From Actinomycetes bacterium (GTDB lineage: Bacteria > Actinomycetota > Thermoleophilia > Solirubrobacterales > 70-9): a stretch of 19,918 nt of DNA. The stretch is from contig JAEZIQ010000125.1 of assembly GCA_023436605.1 (NCBI GenBank), positions 1 through 19,918 of the forward strand, read 5' to 3'. How positions within the stretch are numbered: position 1 is the stretch's first letter; each line of letters starts with the position of its first letter. Below are positions 12,869 to 19,918 of the stretch, in pieces. Under the pieces are notes generated by a model. The model saw only the letters and a program-made list of their open reading frames with translations, was not told where the DNA came from and did not search any database. A program made the position numbers and the translations under genes.

Positions 12869-14027
12869 GGCAACCATGACCGAACCGGCCTGGCTGACCG
12901 AGCGGCGCGAAAAGGGCGCCGCCCTGGTCGAAACGATCGAACTGCCCCACACCAAGACCAAGGGCTGGGAGTTCACCGATATCAGCCGACTCGACCTCGA
13001 CTCCTACGAGAGCTCGCCGGCCGAAGTGACGATCAGCGGTGGCAGCGAGGAAATCGTCGTCCTGCCCCTGAACGAGGCACTCACCTCCCACTCCGAGCTG
13101 CTCTCCGACGAGCTCGGTTCGCTGGTTTCGACCGACGACCCGTTCGTTGCCCGCAACGAGGCTGCGCTGAATGACGGGGTCCTGGTCTACGTGCCGAAGG
13201 GTGTCGAGTGCGACGAGGCGATCAAGGTCGACCTCAAGCTCGATACCGACGGAGTCGCCGTCAACTGGCGAACCCTGATCGTGCTCGAAGAAGGCGCCAA
13301 GGTCGAGGTCTGGGAGCACTACGGCTCGTCCTCGGATGAAACCGACGCCCTGCTCAACACGGTGGTCGAACTGGTCGTCGGCCAGGCCGCCAACCTTCAT
13401 TACGTCTCGACCCAGGACCTCTCTGAGAAGGCCTGGCTCTTCTCCTCCCAGCGGGGCGAAGTGCAGCGGGACGGTTCGCTCGACTGGGCGACGCTCGGCT
13501 TCGGCGGTGGCGGCGGCAAGGTCCGCATGACCACCAACCTGGCCGGACCCGGATCTGACGCCAAGGTCACCGGCGGCTATGCCGGTGGCAACTCGCAGCA
13601 CATCGACTACGACACCCTGCAGGAGCACGCGGCCGAGCACACCACCTCCGACCTCGCTTTCCGCGGCGTCCTGGCCGACAGTTCAACGGCCGTCTGGCGC
13701 GGAATGATCAAGGTCGACGAGGGTGCCCAGCAGACCGACGCCTTCCAGGAGTGCCGCAACATGCTGCTCTCCACCGACGCCCACGCGGACGCGATCCCAG
13801 GACTCGAAATCCTCGCCGACGATGTCGCATGCACCCACGCAGCGGCGATTGCCCAGGTGGACAAGGACCAGCTCTTCTACCTTGAGAGCCGCGGACTGAA
13901 CGAAGAGACCTCGCGCAGCCTGGTGGTCGAAGGCTTCCTGCAGTCGCTGGTCGAACGGCTTGGCGAAGGCCCGGTCCGTGACGAGATCGCCGAGCGGCTC
14001 GAGAACCGACTCGCCGAGATCCTCTAG
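12861..14027 (+). CDS. sufD: SufD, Fe-S cluster assembly subunit
   Basis: SufD pairs with SufB and SufC to form the SufBC2D complex. The 388-residue product shows the SufD N-terminal signature TKTKGWEFTDISRLDL, the beta-helix core with HYGSSSDETDALLNTVVEL, and the C-terminal block ECRNMLLSTDAHADAIPGLE followed by CTHAAA. The His of CTH is residue 326 and corresponds to Escherichia coli SufD H360, needed for cluster formation at the SufB-SufD interface. The chosen TTG at 12861 overlaps the sufB end by eight bases and has GGAGGG (12850-12855) at good spacing; ATG at 12876, with GAGG five bases upstream, is the alternative. It is the last SUF gene here; the SufC partner is encoded at 672. Confidence 0.95.
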   Translation: MAEATMTEPAWLTERREKGAALVETIELPHTKTKGWEFTDISRLDLDSYESSPAEVTISGGSEEIVVLPLNEALTSHSELLSDELGSLVSTDDPFVARNEAALNDGVLVYVPKGVECDEAIKVDLKLDTDGVAVNWRTLIVLEEGAKVEVWEHYGSSSDETDALLNTVVELVVGQAANLHYVSTQDLSEKAWLFSSQRGEVQRDGSLDWATLGFGGGGGKVRMTTNLAGPGSDAKVTGGYAGGNSQHIDYDTLQEHAAEHTTSDLAFRGVLADSSTAVWRGMIKVDEGAQQTDAFQECRNMLLSTDAHADAIPGLEILADDVACTHAAAIAQVDKDQLFYLESRGLNEETSRSLVVEGFLQSLVERLGEGPVRDEIAERLENRLAEIL

Positions 14028-14040
14028 CGAAGAAAGCTGA

Positions 14041-14091
14041 CACCGAGATCCGGTTTTCTGCCGTATGCCGGCAGCGAACCGGATCTCGGTG
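14041..14091 (+). repeat. Perfect 15-bp stem hairpin between sufD and the HAD gene
   Basis: CACCGAGATCCGGTT (14041-14055) pairs without mismatch to AACCGGATCTCGGTG (14077-14091). Inside it CTGCCG (14058-14063) pairs with CGGCAG (14069-14074) around TATGC. The hairpin ends four bases before the HAD ATG and contains the only Shine-Dalgarno-like GGTG. No T-run follows. It may act as a terminator, an RNA stabiliser or a translational block. Confidence 0.8.
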
Positions 14092-14095
14092 ACTC

Positions 14096-14731
14096 ATGCG
14101 CCTTCCGCCGCAGATCACCACGGTCCTGTTCGACATGGACGGGGTGCTGATCGACTCCTCGATCGCGGTCCACGAGGCGTACTCCGAATGGGCCGTATCC
14201 AACGGCTTCGATCCTGGTGAGGTACTCGAGATCGTCCACGGCCGGCGGACGATCGAGGTGGTGCGCAGGTTCGGCTTCGACGATGACCCGGAAGCCGAGG
14301 CAGACCGGCTCGAAAGGTCGATCGCCGAACGGGCGACGATCGAAAATGCGATCGAGCCGAGCTGTGATCTCTACCGGTCGCTCGATCCCGCCAGGATCGG
14401 TGTCGCGACCTCGGCCCGGAAAAGCACGGCCCTGAACAACCTGCGGGTGCTCGGTCTCAACCAACCGAAGGTGCTCGTCAATGGCCAGGACGTCCGGTCG
14501 GGAAAGCCGGCCCCTGACCCCTACCTCCTGGCGGCCGAGCGGATCGGTACGGACCCGGCGACCTGCGTCGTGATCGAAGACGCCCCGGCCGGGATCGAAG
14601 CCGGCAAGCGGGCCGGTTGTCACGTGGTCGCGCTCACGACCACGCATTCGGCCGACGAACTGACTGAGGCCGACCTGACCATCGAACCGAAGCAACTCCA
14701 CGATCTCTTTTCCGGACTCCTTTCCGGCTGA
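14096..14731 (+). CDS. HAD-superfamily phosphatase (beta-phosphoglucomutase/phosphatase-like)
   Basis: A 211-residue subfamily I HAD hydrolase. Motif I is FDMDGVLIDS with nucleophile D13 and acid D15; motif II is in VATSARKS (about 104-110); motif III is K137 in SGKPAPDPYL; and motif IV is E161-D162 in VIEDAPAGIEAG. A helical cap fills about 20-95. The DMDGVLIDS and GKPAPDPYL pattern is typical of sugar-phosphate phosphatases and beta-phosphoglucomutases; the substrate cannot be told. The gene is 68 bases after sufD, with the hairpin almost filling the gap. It has no promoter-like box or free Shine-Dalgarno, so it probably depends on readthrough from the suf operon. Confidence 0.9.
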   Translation: MRLPPQITTVLFDMDGVLIDSSIAVHEAYSEWAVSNGFDPGEVLEIVHGRRTIEVVRRFGFDDDPEAEADRLERSIAERATIENAIEPSCDLYRSLDPARIGVATSARKSTALNNLRVLGLNQPKVLVNGQDVRSGKPAPDPYLLAAERIGTDPATCVVIEDAPAGIEAGKRAGCHVVALTTTHSADELTEADLTIEPKQLHDLFSGLLSG

Positions 14732-14734
14732 AAT

Positions 14735-14750
14735 TTGACAATAGTGTCAA
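14735..14750. promoter_or_regulatory. Operator 1 of the MFS gene
   Basis: TTGACA-ATAG-TGTCAA is a perfect 6-bp inverted repeat with a 4-base spacer that covers the -35 box. It is the same as operator 2 except for the spacer. Confidence 0.65.
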
Positions 14751-14764
14751 GGTTTGCTTATCCT
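14735..14764 (+). promoter_or_regulatory. Promoter of the MFS exporter gene
   Basis: TTGACA (14735-14740) is a perfect -35 box; TATCCT (14759-14764) lies 18 bases further as the -10. The predicted transcript start is near 14771, inside the second operator. Confidence 0.6.
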
Positions 14765-14779
14765 TGACAGGCTTGTCAA
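14764..14779. promoter_or_regulatory. Operator 2 of the MFS gene
   Basis: TTGACA-GGCT-TGTCAA has arms identical to operator 1, and its centre is 29 bases downstream. It covers the expected transcription start. The TetR-family protein at 16258 is the obvious candidate binder. Confidence 0.65.
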
Positions 14780-14807
14780 CTTTCAACCCGACTCAGGAGT
14801 TCCCGGA

Positions 14808-16226
14808 ATGAACGCCTTCAAGGCCCTAATCACACTCTGCGCGGCGCAGTTCATGGTGATCCTCGACATCAGCGTGGTCAACGTCGCCCTGCCATCCATC
14901 CAGCAGGATCTGAACTTCGCGATCGGTGACCTTCAGTGGGTCATCACCGCCTACACGCTCGCTTTCGGTGGCTTGCTTCTACTCGGCGGCAAGGCCGCTG
15001 ACCTGTTCGGACGAAGGCGAATGTTCTTCGTCGGACTCGGGATTTTCACTGTGGCGTCCGCTGCCGCGTCACTGGCCGATCAGCCGTCAACGCTGCTCGC
15101 CGGCCGGGTGCTTCAGGGCATCGGCGCGGCCATGCTCTCCCCCGCCGCACTTTCCCTGGTTACAACCGCCTACCCGGAAGGCCCGCAGCGGCACAAGGCG
15201 CTGGCGGCCTGGGCGGCGGTCGCAGCCGCCGGAGGAGCCGTAGGGGTTCTGGTCGGCGGGATCCTCAGCGAGACCCTGAGCTGGCCCGCGATCTTCCTGA
15301 TCAACGTTCCGGTGGGCGTCGCGGTGGCGTTCAGCGCGGTCCGCGTGATCCCAAAGGATGCCGCGACTCGCGGCAAGGGCGGGCTCGACCTGACCGGCGC
15401 CCTGCTCGCCACCGGCAGCCTGGTGGCCCTGATCTACGGTCTGGTCGAGGCACCCGATGCGGGATGGCTGTCATCTCAGACCCTCGCGTTGTTCGGCGGC
15501 GCGGCACTCGGACTGGCGGCATTCACCCTGGTCGAGACGAGAAGAGACGAACCACTGGTCAACCTGGCGGCCTTCCGTCGGCGAGCGACAGTGGCTGCGC
15601 TGGTACTGATGATCGCCGGAATGGGTACGGTTCTTTCGGCCTTCTTCTTCATCTCGATCTACCTTCAGCAGGTGCTCGGCTACTCGGCCCTCGAAACCGG
15701 GCTCCAGTTTCTCCCCGGGGCAATCGCTCTGATCCTTGCCGCTCACCTGGGCGGCCAGTTGGTGTCCCACCTGGGCGCCAAGCCGATCCTGGCCGGCGGC
15801 ATGCTGCTCGGAGCCGTCGGCGCCTGGCTCCTGAGTGGAATCTCCACCGATGGTTCCTACCTGACAGACGTGCTGCCGGGACTCATGTTCATCGACGTCG
15901 GCCTGGGTCTCGCCGCCTCCGGCATCTACATCACGGCGATGTCCGGAGTAGATCCCGACGAGGCCGGCTCGGTGTCGGGGCTGGTCTCGACCTCCCATGA
16001 GCTCGGCGTCGCGTTCATCCTGCCAGTCCTTTCGACCATTGCGGTCAACGGAATCGACACCCATGGTGCCGGTATCGCCGGGCTCGATCCGGCCAGCATG
16101 ACAGGCGGACTCGCCGACGGCTTCGCGGCCGCAGCATTGATCTCGCTCGGAGCCGCTCTCCTCGCTGTCATTGCCCTGAAGAGGTCGGATGTGGCCGAGG
16201 GGGCACACGGCGGATTCGCCCACTGA
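14808..16226 (+). CDS. MFS drug exporter, DHA2 (14-TM, EmrB/QacA) type
   Basis: A 472-residue inner-membrane proton-coupled exporter. The DHA2 hallmarks are at the N-terminus: LDISVVNVALPSI in TM1, WVITAYTLAFG in TM2 and the motif A loop GKAADLFGRRRMF. GRVLQGIGAAMLSPAALSL is the next conserved block. About 14 hydrophobic segments are visible, as expected for DHA2. Substrates are probably drugs, dyes or other hydrophobic compounds, but specificity cannot be read from sequence. The ATG at 14808 is supported by AGGAG (14795-14799); an earlier TTG at 14754 would place the operator inside the coding region and is rejected. Expression is probably repressed through the twin operators, with the following TetR gene as regulator. 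Confidence 0.92.
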   Translation: MNAFKALITLCAAQFMVILDISVVNVALPSIQQDLNFAIGDLQWVITAYTLAFGGLLLLGGKAADLFGRRRMFFVGLGIFTVASAAASLADQPSTLLAGRVLQGIGAAMLSPAALSLVTTAYPEGPQRHKALAAWAAVAAAGGAVGVLVGGILSETLSWPAIFLINVPVGVAVAFSAVRVIPKDAATRGKGGLDLTGALLATGSLVALIYGLVEAPDAGWLSSQTLALFGGAALGLAAFTLVETRRDEPLVNLAAFRRRATVAALVLMIAGMGTVLSAFFFISIYLQQVLGYSALETGLQFLPGAIALILAAHLGGQLVSHLGAKPILAGGMLLGAVGAWLLSGISTDGSYLTDVLPGLMFIDVGLGLAASGIYITAMSGVDPDEAGSVSGLVSTSHELGVAFILPVLSTIAVNGIDTHGAGIAGLDPASMTGGLADGFAAAALISLGAALLAVIALKRSDVAEGAHGGFAH

Positions 16227-16243
16227 CCGGGACTGGCCGCTGC

Positions 16244-16249
16244 TAGCGT
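16244..16249 (+). promoter_or_regulatory. -10-like box before the second tetR gene
   Basis: TAGCGT is followed by eight bases and the ATG at 16258. No copy of the TTGACA-N4-TGTCAA operator is found here. Confidence 0.4.
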
Positions 16250-16257
16250 TGCCCTCG

Positions 16258-16851
16258 ATGACCTCAGCCTCCGGGACAAGTGGAAAGCGCTCCGACGCCG
16301 CCCGGAACGTCGAGGCGATCCTCGACGCCTCGATCGGGGTGCTTTCCGCTCGTCCGGAGGCAAGCATGACGGAGATCGCGAAGGCGAGCGGCGTTTCCCG
16401 ACAGACGGTCTACTCGCACTTTCCGGCACGGGAATCGCTGATCGAAGCGGTCGCCGATCGGGCACTTGATCGGGCCACCTCGGCGATTGACTCCGCCCTC
16501 GATTCCAGCGACGACCCTCGTACCCAGCTCGCGAACCTGATCCCCGCCTGGTGGGGGGCGGTCGCGGAACACGCCCGGGTCCTCGGAGCCCTCTCCGATC
16601 ACCTCGGAGGGAGCGACGAAGTCTCCGTCCACGACTTCCACGGACCGATTCTCGCTCGGCTCGAAGATCTGGCCAAGCGAGGCCAGGAAGCCGGCCAGTT
16701 TGACCGGGAGTGCTCCCCGTACTGGCTCGCCAGTGCCTACCTTGGGCTGGTCCACACTGCAGCGGCCGAAGTCGCCCACGGAAGAATGGATGGTTCCGAA
16801 GCGCTGGCGGCGCTGGGGACGAGCATCCCGCGAGTGTTCGGCGCGAACTGA
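16258..16851 (+). CDS. TetR-family regulator, probable repressor of the MFS exporter
   Basis: A 197-residue TetR protein. The HTH domain spans about 12-60 with SMTEIAKASGVSRQTVYSHFPARESLIEAV, followed by a helical effector domain containing PAWWGAVAEHARVLGALSDH. It lies 31 bases after the MFS stop on the same strand, a common exporter-repressor pair. I infer that it binds the twin palindromes before the MFS gene and responds to a drug-like ligand. The ATG at 16258 is chosen over an upstream ATG at 16189, which lies inside the MFS gene and would add an atypical 23-residue leader. Confidence 0.9.
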   Translation: MTSASGTSGKRSDAARNVEAILDASIGVLSARPEASMTEIAKASGVSRQTVYSHFPARESLIEAVADRALDRATSAIDSALDSSDDPRTQLANLIPAWWGAVAEHARVLGALSDHLGGSDEVSVHDFHGPILARLEDLAKRGQEAGQFDRECSPYWLASAYLGLVHTAAAEVAHGRMDGSEALAALGTSIPRVFGAN

Positions 16852-16888
16852 GTCGCCCGGAGACCCGTGCCCGGCTGACCCGAGCGCA

Positions 16889-16894
16889 TAGGCT
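16889..16894 (+). promoter_or_regulatory. -10-like box before the HXXEE gene
   Basis: TAGGCT, six bases, then the GTG at 16901, with the same hexamer and spacing as at 10664. Confidence 0.45.
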
Positions 16895-16900
16895 GCCGGG

Positions 16901-17461
16901 GTGGCCGAAGTGGAGCAGCGGGATCTCGACACTCATGGACGGTGGCCGCTGGTCGGTGCCGCCGCGCTGCTTCCGGTGTCGGTGGCTGCGATCTCCAATC
17001 CGGCGTTGAGGCCGCTGGCCGCGCTGCTCGCCCATCAAACCGAGGAGTGGGTCTGGCCGGGCGGGTTCCTGCCCTGGATCAACCGCGAGGTTCTGGGTGG
17101 CGACGCGGACGAGTACCCGCTTGACCGGCAATCCGGGTTCATCATCAACGTCGGCTTCGGGTGGCTGCTCTCACTTTCGGTGCTGGCTGGCCCGAAGGGC
17201 GCGGCACCTCAGGCGATGCTCTACACAAGTCACATCGGCAACGCCGGACTACACCTCGGCTGGGCGGTCAGGCACCGCCGGTACGACCCCGGCCTGGCAA
17301 CTGGTGCCCTGGCTCTGTTGCCGGTCGGAGCGCTCGGCCTGAAGGGACTTGTCAGGGACCCGGAAGTCAGCCGGAAGCGGCTGGTCGCAGGCATCGTCGC
17401 CGGGGTGGCCTTTGCCGCCGGCATGGCTCCCTTCTTCAGACGACGGTTGAAGCGAGCCTGA
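16901..17461 (+). CDS. HXXEE-domain membrane protein
   Basis: A 186-residue membrane protein of the uncharacterised HXXEE family. The defining motif is seen as HQTEE (residues about 45-49) in LLAHQTEEWVWPGGF. A second conserved polar stretch is HIGNAGLHLGW. About four to five hydrophobic segments are present (near 19-33, 80-96, 104-120, 130-150 and 160-178), and the C-terminus is basic (FFRRRLKRA). The conserved His and Glu residues suggest a metal site or membrane enzyme, but no function is known to me. The GTG start is leaderless-like. The stop overlaps the EamA start (TGATG), implying co-translation. Confidence 0.8.
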   Translation: MAEVEQRDLDTHGRWPLVGAAALLPVSVAAISNPALRPLAALLAHQTEEWVWPGGFLPWINREVLGGDADEYPLDRQSGFIINVGFGWLLSLSVLAGPKGAAPQAMLYTSHIGNAGLHLGWAVRHRRYDPGLATGALALLPVGALGLKGLVRDPEVSRKRLVAGIVAGVAFAAGMAPFFRRRLKRA

Positions 17462-18309
17462 TGCCGGTCGCGATTCTCGCCTTGCTTTCGAGCGTTTCGT
17501 ACGGGGTCTCCGACTATCTGGGGGGACTGAAGACAAGGACTCTTCCCCTGCTGACCGTGCTGCTCGTTTCACATGCCGCGGCCCTGGCGGCGATCACGGC
17601 GACCCTTGGCTTGGAAATCGGCGACATGCCGGCCGGGAAGTACTTCGTCTTCGGCGCCCTCGCCGGGGCCTGTGAAGCGGTCGGCCTGGCCGCGCTCTAC
17701 CACGGGCTCGCGGTCGGCAAGATGAGCATCGTCGCCGCCGTTGCGGCTACGTCACCAATGGTGCCAGTACTGGTTTCGATCGCGACCGGGAACATGCCCA
17801 ATGCGATCCAGTCCTTCGGAATCGTCGTCGCAGTCGGAGGTGTCTGCCTGCTTGCCCTTGGAAGTAGCCAGGAGGACGATCCGCATGCGCTCTCGAAACC
17901 AGCGGTGAGCATCTTTTTCGGACTGCTCACCGCGCTCGGACTCGGCAGCTTTCTGCTCGCGATGGACGGGGCCGCCGAGGGCAGCGTCCAATGGGCCCTG
18001 ATCGCCGCCCGTGCAACCACGGTCGGCATCTTCACGCTCGCGTTCCTCGCGCTGCGGCCGGAGGGAGACCCCAGCCTCCGTGACTGGGGTGTGCTGATCC
18101 TGATCGGCCTGCTCATCCTCGCGGCTGACTCGCTCTTTGCCGTAGCGAGCGTGAAGGGAGTGCTCAGCGTGGTCGCTGTCCTCAGCTCGCTCTACCCGGT
18201 GATCACCATCCTGCTGGCGCGCTTCCACCTCGGCGAGGCGCTCAGCCGAGGTCAGCTCGCCGGGATCGCGATCGTTCTTACCGGCGCGGCTGCCCTGTCG
18301 ATCGGCTGA
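17461..18309 (+). CDS. EamA/DMT-family transporter
   Basis: A 282-residue inner-membrane protein of the drug/metabolite transporter superfamily. Two EamA repeats of about five helices each are visible, roughly 1-132 and 145-282; the first ends with FGIVVAVGGVCLLALG and the second with QLAGIAIVLTGAAALSIG. The substrate is unknown; relatives export amino acids, metabolites or toxic compounds. The ATG at 17461 overlaps the HXXEE stop, so both are made from one mRNA. It converges on the ABC permease gene 10 bases away. Confidence 0.88.
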   Translation: MPVAILALLSSVSYGVSDYLGGLKTRTLPLLTVLLVSHAAALAAITATLGLEIGDMPAGKYFVFGALAGACEAVGLAALYHGLAVGKMSIVAAVAATSPMVPVLVSIATGNMPNAIQSFGIVVAVGGVCLLALGSSQEDDPHALSKPAVSIFFGLLTALGLGSFLLAMDGAAEGSVQWALIAARATTVGIFTLAFLALRPEGDPSLRDWGVLILIGLLILAADSLFAVASVKGVLSVVAVLSSLYPVITILLARFHLGEALSRGQLAGIAIVLTGAAALSIG

Positions 18310-18319
18310 CCGCCCGCAA

Positions 18320-19171
18320 TCAGAGGCGCGAGTAGCGGCGCATGGTGAGCGGTGCGAAGATCGCGATCAGGGCCGCGGAGGAGGCGAAGACCCAGATCAG
18401 GTCCGAGGTCTCGGCGCCGGTTCCCATCAGGCCCCTCACCGCGGATACGAGGTGAGTGATCGGGTTGAGATCGACGACCGTCTGGAGCCAGCCGGGCATC
18501 GTGTCCGGATTGACGAAGATGTTCGAGGCGAAGATCACCGGGAACAGCACCGTCATCGAGGTGTTGAGCACGGCCTCCGGAGTCCTCATGACCAGGCCGA
18601 GCAGGGTCCAGATCCAGGAGATGCTGAAGGCGAAGATCAGGGTCAAACCGATCCCCGCGATAACTCCAGGCACCCCGCCCTCAGGGCGGAAACCGATGAT
18701 CAGACTGAGGATCAGTACAACCGTGGCCGCGAGGATGAAGCGCACCGCGTCACCGAGCAGCAGTCCGACCATCGGAGCAGGCCGCCAGATCGGCAGCGAC
18801 CGAAACCGGTCGAAGACACCTTTCTTGATGTCGTTGTTCAAGCCCATCCCGGCGTACATCGTGATGAAGACCACGGTCTGGACCAGGATGCCCGGCGCGA
18901 GCACCTGGATGTACTCGGTCGGTGAGCCCTCGAGTGCGCCGCCGAACAGGTAGGTGAAGAGAAGCGTGAACATGATCGGGAACATGGTCACGTCGAAGAG
19001 CTGTTCGGGAACGTGCTTGATCTTCAGCATCGCCCGCCAGCCGAAAGTCAGCGAGGCCGCGATCGGCCCGGGCGTCGAAGGCCGGGACCGGTTGCCGAGC
19101 GCGCTGCGCAGCTTGCTGTCGTCAAGGGCGGATACGGCTTCGTCAGCCGGAATCTCGGGAGTCACGGTCAT
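18320..19171 (-). CDS. ABC-2 type permease, DrrB-like
   Basis: A 283-residue membrane subunit of an ABC exporter. After a polar N-terminus of about 40 residues there are six hydrophobic segments. The ABC-2 family pattern is visible: the RSLPI element after TM2 (KKGVFDRFRSLPIWR), the long third helix region, and PGWLQTVVDLNPITHLVSAVRGL before the last helix. The relatives DrrB and other drug or lipid exporters work with an ATPase like the one encoded just upstream. The start overlaps the ATPase stop in ATGA, so the two are coupled. Substrate unknown. Confidence 0.9.
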   Translation of the reverse strand: MTVTPEIPADEAVSALDDSKLRSALGNRSRPSTPGPIAASLTFGWRAMLKIKHVPEQLFDVTMFPIMFTLLFTYLFGGALEGSPTEYIQVLAPGILVQTVVFITMYAGMGLNNDIKKGVFDRFRSLPIWRPAPMVGLLLGDAVRFILAATVVLILSLIIGFRPEGGVPGVIAGIGLTLIFAFSISWIWTLLGLVMRTPEAVLNTSMTVLFPVIFASNIFVNPDTMPGWLQTVVDLNPITHLVSAVRGLMGTGAETSDLIWVFASSAALIAIFAPLTMRRYSRL

Positions 19172-19918
19172 CGCACGACCTCCTGTTCACGTTCTTCGGG
19201 TCGTTCGATCTCTTCTTCTTCCACCGGACGGCCGGTGAGGGCGAGGAAGACCTCGTCGAGGCTGGGCTGGCCCAGAGAGAACTCGGTCACGTCCACGCCG
19301 GCACCGTCAAGTTCGGTCAGTACCGCGGCGACCCGCTTCGGGTCATCGGCCCGGGCGGAGAGAGAGACCCCGTCGGATTCCCGGCTCACTTCGACACCGA
19401 GTCCGTTGGCCAGCATGTGTTCGGCCCGTTCGGTCTGGGTCGGGTCTGCGACGCGCACGTGGAGCGCCCCCGCCCCGACCGATGCCTTGAGCTCGGAGCT
19501 TGAGCCCTCGGCGATCACCTTGCCGTGGTCGATCACGGCGATGCGATCGGCCAGCTGGTCGGCTTCGTCGAGGTACTGGGTGGTCAGCAGCACCGTAGTG
19601 CCGTCGGCGACGAGGGCCCGGACGACGTTCCAGACCTGGTTACGACTCCGGGGATCGAGTCCGGTGGTCGGTTCATCGAGGAAAATCAGGTCGGGAGCGA
19701 CGACGATGCTGGCCGCGATGTCGATCCTCCGGCGCATGCCGCCGGAGTAGTTCTTGATCTGGCGGTCAGCGGCGTCAGCCAGGCCGAAAGCGTCCAGCAG
19801 CTCGGCCGCCCGGGACCGGGCGGCTTCACGATCGAACCCGAGCAGTCTGGCCAGCATGATCAGGTTCTCCGTACCGGTCAGATCCTCATCAACCGAGGCG
19901 TACTGGCCGGTCATGCTG
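19168..19918 (-). CDS. ABC transporter ATPase, DrrA-like (partial, N-terminus beyond window)
   Basis: The ATPase partner of the permease at 18320. The visible 248-plus residues start after Walker A, which lies outside the window. Present are the Q-loop region (GQYASVDEDLTGTENL), the signature YSGGMRRRIDIA, Walker B LIFLDEPTTGLDP, the D-loop and a switch residue that is Gln in LLTTQYLDEAD, as is common in DrrA relatives where other ABC proteins have His. A C-terminal extension of about 90 residues (DUF4162-like) includes SLDEVFLALTG and ends in an acidic EEEEIERPEEREQE tail. The true start is not in this window. Confidence 0.92.
   Translation of the reverse strand, partial: SMTGQYASVDEDLTGTENLIMLARLLGFDREAARSRAAELLDAFGLADAADRQIKNYSGGMRRRIDIAASIVVAPDLIFLDEPTTGLDPRSRNQVWNVVRALVADGTTVLLTTQYLDEADQLADRIAVIDHGKVIAEGSSSELKASVGAGALHVRVADPTQTERAEHMLANGLGVEVSRESDGVSLSARADDPKRVAAVLTELDGAGVDVTEFSLGQPSLDEVFLALTGRPVEEEEIERPEEREQEVVR

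Noticed and set aside
14754..14807. Upstream TTG start of the MFS gene
   Set aside because: It lies in the promoter/operator region. The ATG at 14808 has AGGAG at proper spacing and fits the start of TM1.
16189..16257. Upstream ATG start of the second TetR gene
   Set aside because: It lies within the MFS gene. The ATG at 16258 follows a -10-like box and gives a normal TetR N-terminus.

Overview
This is a gene-dense, high-GC window with short intergenic gaps, a few GTG/TTG starts and TGATG/ATGA translational coupling. The gene content points to Actinomycetota. A lineage near Thermoleophilia/Solirubrobacterales is my best guess, from an actinobacterial-type SUF system with a Rieske ferredoxin and secreted proteins with basic or beta-sandwich tails. 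No rRNA or other marker gene is present to prove it. I see no tRNA, rRNA, CRISPR array, insertion sequence or phage gene.

Layout. (1) 154-2698: an Rrf2 regulator followed by sufC and sufS. (2) 2822-5155: a large secreted S15/CocE-type hydrolase. (3) 5165-6331, minus strand: a VOC (glyoxalase-like) protein followed by a TetR regulator. (4) 6412-6837: a lone sufU/iscU-like scaffold gene. (5) 6841-8349, minus: a two-repeat secreted protein with an Asp-Pro linker. (6) 8448-9227: an exported alpha-carbonic anhydrase. (7) 9239-10497, minus: a macrodomain protein and a lower-GC HNH endonuclease. (8) 10676-10930: a small coiled-coil protein with a C-terminal membrane anchor. (9) 11109-14027: Rieske ferredoxin, sufB and sufD, followed by a perfect long hairpin and a HAD phosphatase (14096-14731). 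(10) 14808-16851: an MFS drug exporter behind twin operators, then a TetR regulator. (11) 16901-18309: an HXXEE membrane protein coupled to an EamA transporter. (12) 18320-19918, minus: an ABC-2 permease and its ATPase, which runs off the window end.

How it works together. The SUF iron-sulfur assembly pathway is present but split into three blocks over 14 kb: regulator-C-S, then U, then Rieske-B-D. SufS takes sulfur from cysteine, SufU relays it, and SufBCD builds the cluster. The rrf2 start region and the promoter in front of the Rieske-sufB-sufD block carry nearly the same 12-bp sequence (TCTAAWTCCTAG, 11 of 12 identical). This suggests that one Rrf2 protein ties the split blocks into a regulon.

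A second theme is start-site architecture. About ten genes have a TAnnnT -10-like hexamer only 6-10 bases before the start codon and no ribosome binding site, as expected for leaderless mRNAs. In the VOC gene this places the start at an ATC codon. Genes inside operons, and the HNH, CocE and MFS genes, have Shine-Dalgarno sequences instead.
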